Shown: piece by piece, positions 34,974 through 42,947 of the stretch
Layout of the letters: every line of letters starts with the position of its first letter
How positions within the stretch are numbered: the first letter of the stretch is position 1
NCBI RefSeq assembly: GCF_004151235.1
Contig: NZ_JUIV01000002.1
Coordinates: forward strand, 248,001 to 312,000
Length of the DNA stretch: 64,000 bases
Direction: 5' to 3'
DNA from: Flavobacterium anhuiense
Lineage (GTDB): Bacteria; Bacteroidota; Bacteroidia; Flavobacteriales; Flavobacteriaceae
Program-made: the position numbers and the translations under genes
Notes under the pieces: model-generated
What the model saw: the letters and a program-made list of their open reading frames with translations, nothing else
Database searches by the model: none
What the model was told of the DNA's origin: nothing

Positions 34974-36926
34974 CTAAAACTTCCAAATTCCATAAACCTG
35001 AAAATAATTAAAATTCTGTTCAAAATTAATCACATAACGCGCACCCAAGCTAGGTCCGATTCTAGCAAAACCAGCTGTTAAATCAAATAAAAGTCCCGTT
35101 TTAAAGCCTGAGAAATTGTTTTTTATCGTATTAGAACTTGTTGTTGAACTAATCAAAAAGTTCTCCTTATCGCCTTCATAAGTATCCACCGTGGTGGTTC
35201 GATTCTGTTCTGAATACACATTTACATTCGTTTGAATTCCCGCTCCAACCCCAATGTAGTTGTTGATATTATATCGAATTAAAACAGGGATTTCCCAATT
35301 GACATTTTTATTTTCAGTGGCAGTTGTGGTGCGTACCAATTGTCTGGTTCCGTTGGCATTTGTATTAAATTCTTCCGATACGTTTACTTTACTATCGTAT
35401 TTGTTTAAAGCATTTTCCCATTCCACTTGCCAATAAAAACGATACGATTTAAAAGGCGAAAGCGTAGCGCCGACAAAATAGCTTGTCGATTTATCTAAAT
35501 CAGGATAGAAATTATAACCTGCTTTTGCACCAATCGAAATTCCAGGAAGGAATCGAGTAGTGGCATAATTGGTAATAATAGGTTCGTTTTTATCAAAAAT
35601 AATGGCGGTTCGGCTTTTGGTTTTCACCTTATGAAAATCTTCGCCAAACTTCATCGAGTATTTCACATAACCTTTTGTGGAATCTTTTTCGTGTACATTT
35701 TTCTGTTCGCTTCCAGGAAGATAAATGTTTTTAAAAGTAAAAATGATTTGTTTCTGTTTGATAATAGTATCGAGACAGCTTACAGTTGGTTCTTCACCTT
35801 TTGGACAAATCGGACATTCGGGATACATGCTTTCAATCTGAAAAGTTTTTTTGTCAAACATGTCAGGAACATCGGTTTCCAAACGGATTTTTCTCGCAGG
35901 ACCTTCACCATTATTCTGAAAACGGGTTTTAAAATTTACTCGTTTGAAACGCACTAATCTGTAATTCATAAAACTTCCGTTAGAACCCATTTTGTTTGGA
36001 TCGTGAGAAGTTACAATTTCCATTTCCAGATTTTTCACTTTATGGTTTTTATAGCTTCTGTTTGGAACAAAAATTCCGCGCATGGTAACCGTTGCACTGG
36101 TATCTTTTATCATTTCGGGAGTAGTTTTGAAAGTATAAAAAATATTTCGGGTTTCTCCCGGATTCGCATCATCAAATTCTAAAATAGAAACATTATGATA
36201 GATTTTATTGGCATCTGAAAGCGAAGCATCCAAATCTTCTTCAGTTGTGGTATTTCTATATTTTTTGGTTTTGAAATTCCCTTCGGCGGAAGCCAAAAAA
36301 GTATTCGAATCATTTAAATCATCAGTCGCAGCAACTAGATTTTCTTTCACTTCGCGTTCGCCTGCATACGTTCTAAAATCGCTTAATTCGAAATTATTGT
36401 GTTTGAATTGCTTTTCATTATAAAATAAATAAAGCTTTCCGCTAGAAACATAATTTTCAAGATTCTGATAACTTACCACAACTACCATTTCTTGTTCTGG
36501 AATAGGATCACAGTTTTTAATAATCGCAAAACCATTCTGATCGGCGATAGAAGCAATGTCTTTATAATTGGTGTCTGTAACATCGTTTATGGCGACTTTC
36601 TTCGGGCGAGTTGCGGGAGGTTTTCCGTTATCGTAATTATTCGTTACAGCAAGTCTTGTTGTGTAAGTTCCTTTGTTTTTATAAACATGTTTAGGTTCGG
36701 CTTCTTTGCTGTAATGGCCGTCTCCCAATTCCCATAAATAAGAATAACTTGGCTTTGGCGCACCTGCAATCGGAATCAAAGGCGGCGTTTCTGGTTTAAA
36801 AGAAACCTGATTTCCGTTTTGAATAAAACCTATATTGGCTCTTCGTGTTATGGTGTCTTTCACTTTGGTTTGTCCTATTGAAAAAATAGAAAATAGAATA
36901 AAGAAAATAGACAGTTGTGGTTTCAT
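34974..36926 (-). CDS. PKD-domain outer-membrane protein
   Basis: 650 residues from the ATG at 36926 (MKPQLSIFFILFSIFSIGQ, a signal peptide). Order: a PKD domain (about 45-110, with YLWELGDGHYSKEAEPKHVY), a beta-rich middle that carries the SHDPNK word seen in DUF7619-like surface modules (about 320), a cysteine-containing segment (YPECPICPKGEE), and a C-terminal region of about 190 residues with strand patterning and a final VYGIWKF, read as an outer-membrane barrel. So it looks like an outer-membrane anchor with extracellular or periplasmic modules. It lies between the lipoprotein gene and the CHAT gene on the same strand. Function not known. Confidence 0.7.
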   Translation of the reverse strand: MKPQLSIFFILFSIFSIGQTKVKDTITRRANIGFIQNGNQVSFKPETPPLIPIAGAPKPSYSYLWELGDGHYSKEAEPKHVYKNKGTYTTRLAVTNNYDNGKPPATRPKKVAINDVTDTNYKDIASIADQNGFAIIKNCDPIPEQEMVVVVSYQNLENYVSSGKLYLFYNEKQFKHNNFELSDFRTYAGEREVKENLVAATDDLNDSNTFLASAEGNFKTKKYRNTTTEEDLDASLSDANKIYHNVSILEFDDANPGETRNIFYTFKTTPEMIKDTSATVTMRGIFVPNRSYKNHKVKNLEMEIVTSHDPNKMGSNGSFMNYRLVRFKRVNFKTRFQNNGEGPARKIRLETDVPDMFDKKTFQIESMYPECPICPKGEEPTVSCLDTIIKQKQIIFTFKNIYLPGSEQKNVHEKDSTKGYVKYSMKFGEDFHKVKTKSRTAIIFDKNEPIITNYATTRFLPGISIGAKAGYNFYPDLDKSTSYFVGATLSPFKSYRFYWQVEWENALNKYDSKVNVSEEFNTNANGTRQLVRTTTATENKNVNWEIPVLIRYNINNYIGVGAGIQTNVNVYSEQNRTTTVDTYEGDKENFLISSTTSSNTIKNNFSGFKTGLLFDLTAGFARIGPSLGARYVINFEQNFNYFQVYGIWKF

Positions 36927-37037
36927 AACTAGATAGTTTTGAGGTTTAAAATTTCTGAATGAAATCTCAAACAAGATTAAATGTAAAAAAAAGTGATGAG
37001 CAAATCACCACTTTTTCTCAAAAAAAGCATTTAGAAG

Positions 37038-38021
37038 TTACTGTATGGCATTAATAGCAGCAACTAGTTGAGCTTCTGTACCGACTGTTGTTTCGGCTAA
37101 AGTAAAGTTGTAAACTGCGTTTGCAGAAATTGTCACTCCTTTTATAGCGTAGCGCCAGTTGCCATTATCTTCAGTTGCAAAAATGATATGGCAAGCTAAT
37201 CCAATCGGAATTTGTCCGTAGTGTTCGCTAAACAAACCTTCAGAAGTAAACGTATCCAGTTTAGCGAGAGCATTTGTACCTTCTCCGTCATAAGAAAGAT
37301 AAACTGCACTGTTTGTATTATTATATCCGTCTGGGACATCAACCAAAAGAGTTGTTTTTGGTCTTGGATCGCTATAAAAACGGTCTACGTTTGTCCATCC
37401 GAAATTGCCGAAAGTGACATAATAATTATTTCCTTCGCCTTGTACGCCGCCTTTTCCGCCAGTTCCGTCAGCATTTGCTTTTGCTTCTCTCCAAGCCAAT
37501 TCGCCATCTTCATCTATAACTCCAGTCCATAAAGTCATTAAGTTATCAAAACCATTTGTCAATGCTGTTGGAACAATCATGTTCATAGTGCATGAAGTTT
37601 TTAATTCGACTCCCCCCTGAGTTGCTTTGATGAAGAATTCTCCTCCAGAAATTAAAAGATTTTTCTTTCCGTCTGCTGTAATTCCCATAGTTGGTTTGTT
37701 AGTAACCAACATATTTCCTTTGTCAAAAAGTTCGATGTACTCAATATCGACTTGCCCTGTTACTGGATTTCCGTTTTTGGTTAAACAATCTCCGTTAATG
37801 TAAAGCTTTACACCCTTTGCTGAAGTTAAGGTAACAACACCATTTCCAGCGGTCATAGTAAAATTTTGAGTATTTCTTTTTACTCCTTTTTCACTAATGC
37901 TTTTAAAGGCAGCCGAAGTAGGAGGCGAAAGTTTAATATCTTCTCCGTCACTATTGTCACAACTTGCAAATGCTGCCATTGCTAATATTAAAAGTCCGAT
38001 TTTTTTAAAATTTGTTTTCAT
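37038..38021 (-). CDS. Putative surface lipoprotein
   Basis: 327 residues with a lipoprotein signal (LLILAMAAFASC, lipobox cysteine at residue 21) followed by DNSDGED, an acidic stretch of the kind that can act as surface-export signal in Bacteroidota. The remainder is beta-rich with a carboxypeptidase-regulatory-like portion around GQVDIEYIELFDKGNM. No family recognised with certainty. Two copies of the GGTAAC-type motif (38093-38125 and 38160-38192) lie upstream, so it is a candidate member of the regulon of the nearby ECF sigma factor. Confidence 0.7.
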   Translation of the reverse strand: MKTNFKKIGLLILAMAAFASCDNSDGEDIKLSPPTSAAFKSISEKGVKRNTQNFTMTAGNGVVTLTSAKGVKLYINGDCLTKNGNPVTGQVDIEYIELFDKGNMLVTNKPTMGITADGKKNLLISGGEFFIKATQGGVELKTSCTMNMIVPTALTNGFDNLMTLWTGVIDEDGELAWREAKANADGTGGKGGVQGEGNNYYVTFGNFGWTNVDRFYSDPRPKTTLLVDVPDGYNNTNSAVYLSYDGEGTNALAKLDTFTSEGLFSEHYGQIPIGLACHIIFATEDNGNWRYAIKGVTISANAVYNFTLAETTVGTEAQLVAAINAIQ

Positions 38022-38092
38022 AATTTTCTAGTTTTTATAAAATCTGTCTTGATTGTTTTCAAGTAGTTTTCAGATTTGGTTAATTAATTTTA

Positions 38093-38125
38093 ATGTTAAA
38101 TCAATTCGGGTTTGATTTTGTTACC
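38093..38125 (-). promoter_or_regulatory. ECF-type promoter motif, copy 3 (weaker)
   Basis: Minus strand GGTAAC (38120-38125), then ATTTAACAT at the same 27-base start-to-start spacing as in the two better copies; AATTG is also kept between them. About 72 bases before the lipoprotein ATG. Confidence 0.45.
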
Positions 38126-38159
38126 CTCTTTTTCAAAAAATATTTTTAAGGCATTTATA

Positions 38160-38192
38160 TCGTTATATCAATTGAGTTGGAAATTTGTTACC
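38160..38192 (-). promoter_or_regulatory. ECF-type promoter motif, copy 1
   Basis: Minus strand GGTAAC (38187-38192), 18 bases, ATATAACGA (38160-38168). Reads toward the lipoprotein gene (ATG at 38021). GGTAAC with the AAC core and a CGA-containing -10 box fits the general ECF pattern. Confidence 0.6.
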
Positions 38193-38204
38193 CCATTTTA
38201 GTTT

Positions 38205-38504
38205 TTAAATAGAAATGCATTTGTCTTCAAACAGATTTCCATCTTCGTCAACAGCAACCAAAATGTCTTTTTTGCGTGAAAATTTAATAGTCAAATAGAT
38301 CCAGACAATTAGCCATAGGCCAAAAGTTAGTACGCTTAGAAAAAGATGGAAAGCATGATTTATGGTTTTCTTCTCTTTAGACAAAACCACATAAGGCAGT
38401 TTTTCATTCTGTTCTGTAATTACAAAACCGTTACGTGTTTTGGCTGCAATTATTTCATAAAAACGATCCAGGTTTTTTTCATCTATAAATTGATAACTTT
38501 CCAT
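38205..38504 (-). CDS. Small membrane protein of unknown function
   Basis: 99 residues: a soluble N-terminal half (1-47, NGFVITEQNEKLPYVVLSKEKKTI), one or two hydrophobic segments (about 51-75, FHLFLSVLTFGLWLIVWIYLTI), and a short charged tail. No family recognised. It lies between the sigma-factor gene (divergent) and the lipoprotein gene, and has motif copy 2 only 40 bases before its ATG, so it is a likely direct target of that sigma factor and might feed back on it. Confidence 0.65.
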   Translation of the reverse strand: MESYQFIDEKNLDRFYEIIAAKTRNGFVITEQNEKLPYVVLSKEKKTINHAFHLFLSVLTFGLWLIVWIYLTIKFSRKKDILVAVDEDGNLFEDKCISI

Positions 38505-38543
38505 TTCTTTTAATTTTTTAAAGGTTTTTAAAAGATTCTTGTT

Positions 38544-38576
38544 TCGTTATATACAATTGACTGTAATATTGTTACC
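38544..38576 (-). promoter_or_regulatory. ECF-type promoter motif, copy 2
   Basis: Minus strand GGTAAC (38571-38576), 18 bases, ATATAACGA (38544-38552), identical boxes and spacing to copy 1, with CAATTG also conserved in the spacer. It lies 40 bases before the ATG at 38504 and inside the divergent region of the sigma-factor gene. Confidence 0.6.
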
Positions 38577-38635
38577 TCTTATTTTTGAAATTTTTTAAGA
38601 TTCTTTTTTTTAAATTAGCTGTAAAATGTTTTTTT

Positions 38636-39220
38636 ATGGATCAAAATAAAATTCATCCTGATCAAAAATATATCGACGGTCTTGCTGCAAACGATTCGGT
38701 AATTATCGAAATGATATATAAAAAGTTTGCGCCAAAAGTCGTTCAGTTTATCACCAATAATTCTGGGGATAAAGACCAGGCGCAGGATGTGATTCAGGAA
38801 ATCATGATTTTGCTTTTTAATCAGGCGAAAGCCGGAAAACTTCAGCTTACTTGTCCGTTTGATGCCTATTTTTTCTTGTTGTGCAAAAGACGCTGGCTGA
38901 ACGAATTGAAAAATTCTGCGAATAAAGGGGTAACAATTTATGAGAATGTAGTATCTATCAATGAATCTGCTCACGAATTGATCGCTCAGGCAGAAGAATT
39001 TGATGAAAAACAAAAACTTTTTGAAACCATGTTCCAAAAACTGGGAGAGAAATGTCAGGAAGTTTTGAAACTCAGTTTTTCTCTAAAATCAATGGAAGAA
39101 GTGGCCGAAAAACTAAACGTAACTTATGGTTATGTGCGAAAAAAGAAATCGTTATGCGTAGGCCAACTGACGCAATGGATTCAAGAAGCAAAAAATTTTA
39201 ACTCTTTAAAAAACAATTAA
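38636..39220 (+). CDS. ECF-type RNA polymerase sigma factor
   Basis: 194 residues from the ATG at 38636 (MDQNKIHPDQKY); the in-frame TTG at 38585 is less likely. Region 2 (about 25-95) has DKDQAQDVIQEIMILLFNQA, and region 4 (about 130-185) has KLSFSLKSMEEVAEKLNVT followed by GYVRKKKSLC as recognition helix. It is followed after two bases by a gene for a membrane protein with anti-sigma layout. Its targets are probably the minus-strand genes that carry the GGTAAC-type motif next door. Confidence 0.9.
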   Translation: MDQNKIHPDQKYIDGLAANDSVIIEMIYKKFAPKVVQFITNNSGDKDQAQDVIQEIMILLFNQAKAGKLQLTCPFDAYFFLLCKRRWLNELKNSANKGVTIYENVVSINESAHELIAQAEEFDEKQKLFETMFQKLGEKCQEVLKLSFSLKSMEEVAEKLNVTYGYVRKKKSLCVGQLTQWIQEAKNFNSLKNN

Positions 39221-39222
39221 TC

Positions 39223-39948
39223 ATGAACGAAGAACGCTATATATTATTTGACCAATATCTTCAAGGCGAACTGACCGTTGATGAAAAAAACAATTTGGAG
39301 AAACAATTATCTGAGGATGCAGAAATGGCTTCGGAGTTTGAGAGTTTCAAAGAAATGCATTTTCAGCTGGAAAATAAATTCGGAAGAGAGCAAGAAAGAG
39401 CGGATTTTGAAGAAAATCTAACTCGAATTTCAGATAAATATTTCAATAAGAATAAACAGAATGTGGTTTCTCTTAAACCATGGTACTTTGCGGCCGCAGC
39501 TTCGGTAATTATTATGTTCGGATTGTTTTTCTTTGATTATAAGCATTATCCAAACTTTGAAGACTATAATCATCCAGAAAGCGCTTATTTTACAGAAAGA
39601 GGTGTGTCTGAAGCTATTTTAAAGCAGGCAGAGAATAATTTTAATGGGAGAAGATACGATACGGCAATTCCGATTTTTGAAATGATTTTGAAAGAAAACA
39701 ATTCAGAGGAGATTAAATATTTCTATGCCGTTTCATTATTGCAGGTTGGCAAATATGTAAAAGCAGAAAGTATCTTCAAAGAATTAGAAGCGGGAAATTC
39801 TGTTTATAAAGAAAAGGCCAAATGGAATCTGGCGTTGTCTAAGCTAAAACAAGGGAAATACGATGATTGTAAAGCCATTTTACAGACTATTTCGCAAGAC
39901 TATGAAGATTATGATGAAGTAGAACAGCTTTTGGAAGAATTGGATTAA
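39223..39948 (+). CDS. Membrane anti-sigma factor candidate with periplasmic TPR domain
   Basis: 241 residues: an N-terminal cytosolic part (1-84) with the DQYLQGELTVDEKNNLEKQL helices typical of zinc-free anti-sigma domains, one transmembrane helix (about 87-103, FAAAASVIIMFGLFFFD), and a periplasmic TPR-like region (about 125-240, three repeats). No zinc-binding H-x3-C-x2-C motif is present. Two bases after the ECF gene, the standard arrangement of sigma and anti-sigma. The TPR part is a plausible sensor by protein contact. Confidence 0.8.
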   Translation: MNEERYILFDQYLQGELTVDEKNNLEKQLSEDAEMASEFESFKEMHFQLENKFGREQERADFEENLTRISDKYFNKNKQNVVSLKPWYFAAAASVIIMFGLFFFDYKHYPNFEDYNHPESAYFTERGVSEAILKQAENNFNGRRYDTAIPIFEMILKENNSEEIKYFYAVSLLQVGKYVKAESIFKELEAGNSVYKEKAKWNLALSKLKQGKYDDCKAILQTISQDYEDYDEVEQLLEELD

Positions 39949-40077
39949 ATTCTAATTATTAAGAAAAATTTTATCCGTTTACGGGAAACCTCAATCGAAT
40001 TTGGAATTTTAGTTCTAAATTCGATTTTCTTTTTAAAAGAATTGCCAAAAAACATTTAACCAAAACCAGCCCCTTTA

Positions 40078-41727
40078 ATGAAAAAGTTTGCATTGTTGCT
40101 TTTTGTTGTTTTTTCTCAAAGTATTTTTAGCGCTGCTAAAATTACAGAGACAGAAAAACTTTATGCTACCTGTAAAGTCTGGGGATTTTTAAAATATTAT
40201 CATCCTAAGGTTGCTAGTGGAGAATTGAATTGGGATAATGAGCTTTTGGAGAAATTGCCTAAAATAGATAAAGCACAAACCAAAGAAGAGTTTTCTTTAA
40301 TTATAGAAAATTGGATTGACGATTTGGGGCCTGTAAAAGAAATAGCGCCAATTGTAATACCAAAAGACGTAAAGTTCTTTGATAAAAATTTTGATTTAAG
40401 CTGGTTTAATAATAAGCTGTTTTCTAAAAAACTTTCGAAGAAATTAAAGTTTATTGAAGAAAATAGGTTTCAAAGCAATGAAGAATTTGGACCTACTTTT
40501 GACGGTTTTAAAAACTTGAAAAATTATTTTAATCTAGATTACACAGACAAAAATGCAAAGCTTTTAATGCTGTATGCATACTGGAACGTAGTGGAGTATT
40601 ATTTTCCATACAAATACATAATGGATCAGAAATGGGATGAAGCTTTAAATGAAGTGATTCCTTCTGTTGTTCAGTCTAACTCTCCAGAAGATTTTTTTAA
40701 AGTATTAAGAAAAGTAGCAGCAAAACTCAATGATACTCATGTCCAGTTTCATATTTACCCGTCTTCTGCAACAGCAAAAAAGAGTTTTAATTATTTTCCT
40801 GCAACAGGTAAAGTAATAGATGAAAAACTAGTGATTACTGAGATTTTAGGAGATAGTTTGGCAGAGGCAGACAATATTAAAATTGGAACTGTAATTACTA
40901 AAATAAACGATAAGAGCATTAAAGAAATTATTGAAGAGAAAAGAGATATTGTTTCAGCTTCAAACGAGGTTGCTTTTCTGGATAAAGTTCTGCGCACAAT
41001 TTTAGTGAGCGAATCTGAAAAAGTAAACGTAGAATTCCTAAAAGATGGAAAGTACGAAACAAAGTCAATGACTTGGTTTAACTATCACGATTCGCATAGA
41101 AATGAATTTAAAAAAGGTGCTCAGAAAAAGAAAGATAAATTTAAACTTCTCGACAATAATATTGGCTATGTTAATATGGGAGTTATAAAACCTAAAAATG
41201 TTCCAGAGATGGTTGAAGCTTTAAAAAACACCAAAGCTATAGTTTTTGATCTAAGAAATTATCCGCAAGGGACTTATAAAGTAATTTCAGACTTTCTAAA
41301 TGCTAAAGAAGAGAAATTTGTAATTTATACATATCCCTATTTAAATTATCCAGGTAAGTTTTATTGGACGGATGGAAGAAATGCAGGTTTTGACAATAAA
41401 GACCATTATAAAGGAAAAGTGATTGTATTATTGGATGAGAATTCGATAAGCCAGTCAGAATGGACAGCGATGTGTTTCCAAACAGCGGGAAATACCACAA
41501 TAATTGGAAGTCAGACTGCGGGAGCAGATGGCAATGTGTTTGAATTTGATTTTAGTGGATTTCATACAGGGTTTTCGGGAATTGGGGTTTATTACCCAGA
41601 CGGAAGAGAAACACAACGTGTAGGAATTGTACCCGATATTGAAGTGAAACCAACAATTTTAGGCATTCAACAAGGCAAAGATGAAGTTTTGGAACGCGCT
41701 TTGCTATATATAGAAACAGGAAAATAA
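40078..41727 (+). CDS. S41 family (C-terminal processing) peptidase
   Basis: 549 residues with a signal peptide (1-19). N-terminal helical region (LYATCKVWGFLKYYHPKVASG, a common word in this subgroup), a PDZ-like segment (about 250-330, IKIGTVITKINDKSIKEI), and the S41 catalytic domain with the nucleophile in ENSISQSEWTAM (about 460-472) and the downstream QTAGADGNV. Expected to be a periplasmic or lipid-anchored protease; substrate unknown. It follows the sigma/anti-sigma pair after 129 bases on the same strand but has no GGTAAC motif. Confidence 0.88.
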   Translation: MKKFALLLFVVFSQSIFSAAKITETEKLYATCKVWGFLKYYHPKVASGELNWDNELLEKLPKIDKAQTKEEFSLIIENWIDDLGPVKEIAPIVIPKDVKFFDKNFDLSWFNNKLFSKKLSKKLKFIEENRFQSNEEFGPTFDGFKNLKNYFNLDYTDKNAKLLMLYAYWNVVEYYFPYKYIMDQKWDEALNEVIPSVVQSNSPEDFFKVLRKVAAKLNDTHVQFHIYPSSATAKKSFNYFPATGKVIDEKLVITEILGDSLAEADNIKIGTVITKINDKSIKEIIEEKRDIVSASNEVAFLDKVLRTILVSESEKVNVEFLKDGKYETKSMTWFNYHDSHRNEFKKGAQKKKDKFKLLDNNIGYVNMGVIKPKNVPEMVEALKNTKAIVFDLRNYPQGTYKVISDFLNAKEEKFVIYTYPYLNYPGKFYWTDGRNAGFDNKDHYKGKVIVLLDENSISQSEWTAMCFQTAGNTTIIGSQTAGADGNVFEFDFSGFHTGFSGIGVYYPDGRETQRVGIVPDIEVKPTILGIQQGKDEVLERALLYIETGK

Positions 41728-42104
41728 AAACAGTTGTTGTACTGAGGAACGAGGGATCGCACTAGCTGATCGAGAGAAAAAATGGGGGTTTTCTCCTCGA
41801 AGCTTCTTGTGAGGTCCTTCGTTCGTCAGAATAAGAAAATTAGGGGATTATTGTTCTGGCCTTTGTCAAAGTTCTAATCTTTGATAAAGGTTTTTTTTTG
41901 TTTTCCTGAGCGGAGTCGAAGGATCGCATTGAGAATCCACAAAGATTAGCGATTAGGGCTTCGACTCCGCTCAGTCTGACAAAAATAAAATCCGTCACAA
42001 TCCGTGTTTTCAGAAAGTGAATCCGTTTCATCCTCGTACCCCACTCGCACAGAATTGCTATTCTTTTAATATTGTCGTAATTTTGGCGCTTTAAAATTAC
42101 AGAC
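41728..42104. repeat. Intergenic hairpin repeats (CTGAGCGGAGTCGAAG type)
   Basis: No gene in this 377-base gap. It holds an imperfect inverted repeat at 41741-41823 (CTGAGGAACGAGGGATC ... CCTTCGTTCGTCAG) and a 16-bp perfect one, CTGAGCGGAGTCGAAG (41906-41921) / CTTCGACTCCGCTCAG (41959-41974). The two share the CTGAG...AGGATCGCA word order, so they look like members of one family. A minus-strand ORF across this stretch is an artefact of the repeats. Confidence 0.75.
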
Positions 42105-42884
42105 TTGAATTCAACACCCATTATTACCGATACCCATACGCATTTGTATTCTGAAGAATTTGATCAGGATCGTGACGAAATGATTCAACGTGCTATTGAT
42201 GCCGGAATTACACGTTTTTTTATTCCTGCAATTGATGCTGCTGCTACACAATCGATGTACGATTTAGAAAAAAATTATCCTGAAAATATATTCCTAATGA
42301 TGGGTTTGCATCCCACTTACGTGAAAGATAATTATCTGGAAGAATTGGCGCATGTGGAAACAGAATTGTCTAAAAGAAAATTCTACGCTGTCGGTGAAAT
42401 CGGGATCGATTTGTATTGGGATAAAACACATTTAAAAGAACAGCAAATTGCTTTTAAAAGACAAATTCAGCTGGCAAAACAGTACAAATTGCCAATTGTA
42501 ATTCATTGCAGGGAAGCTTTTGATGAGATTTTTGAAGTATTAGAAGAAGAAAAATCTGAAGAATTGTTTGGGATTTTTCATTGTTTTTCCGGAACTTTAG
42601 AACAAGCAGAGCGTGCCATTTCTTACAATATGAAATTAGGAATTGGCGGTGTTGTTACATTTAAGAACGGAAAAATCGATCAGTTTTTAAATCAAATCGA
42701 TTTAAAACACATCGTTCTTGAGACAGATTCACCGTATTTAGCACCCATTCCGTATAGAGGAAAAAGAAATGAAAGCAGTTATTTAGTCAATGTTATAGCT
42801 AAACTAAGCGAAATTTATAGTGTTTCTGCCGAAGAAATTGCAGCAATTACAACGCAAAATTCAAAAGACGTTTTTGGTATTTAA
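42105..42884 (+). CDS. TatD family metal-dependent hydrolase
   Basis: 259 residues of the TatD TIM-barrel. Metal ligands are complete: DTHTHLY (residues 9-15), the glutamate of GEIGIDLYWD (about 97), the histidine of IVIHCREAFDE (about 133), HCFSG (about 158) and the aspartate of LETDSPYLAP (about 209). TatD proteins are 3'-5' DNases or D-aminoacyl-type hydrolases. The start is TTG at 42105; no ATG lies near the conserved N-terminal motif. The next gene starts 63 bases downstream. Confidence 0.92.
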   Translation: MNSTPIITDTHTHLYSEEFDQDRDEMIQRAIDAGITRFFIPAIDAAATQSMYDLEKNYPENIFLMMGLHPTYVKDNYLEELAHVETELSKRKFYAVGEIGIDLYWDKTHLKEQQIAFKRQIQLAKQYKLPIVIHCREAFDEIFEVLEEEKSEELFGIFHCFSGTLEQAERAISYNMKLGIGGVVTFKNGKIDQFLNQIDLKHIVLETDSPYLAPIPYRGKRNESSYLVNVIAKLSEIYSVSAEEIAAITTQNSKDVFGI

Positions 42885-42947
42885 CTTAAGCCTTACAAAA
42901 CTTTAATTTTTTTTTTGTTCTTTTGCCCACTTAAACCCAAATAAATA

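Noticed and set aside
38615..39037. 140-codon minus-strand ORF opposite the sigma-factor gene
   Set aside because: Antisense shadow; the sigma-factor regions 2 and 4 on the plus strand are unambiguous.
41840..42121. 93-codon ORF on the minus strand in the gap before the TatD gene
   Set aside because: It runs through the hairpin repeat arms and the first bases of tatD; no start-side signals, no recognisable domain, repeat-derived composition.
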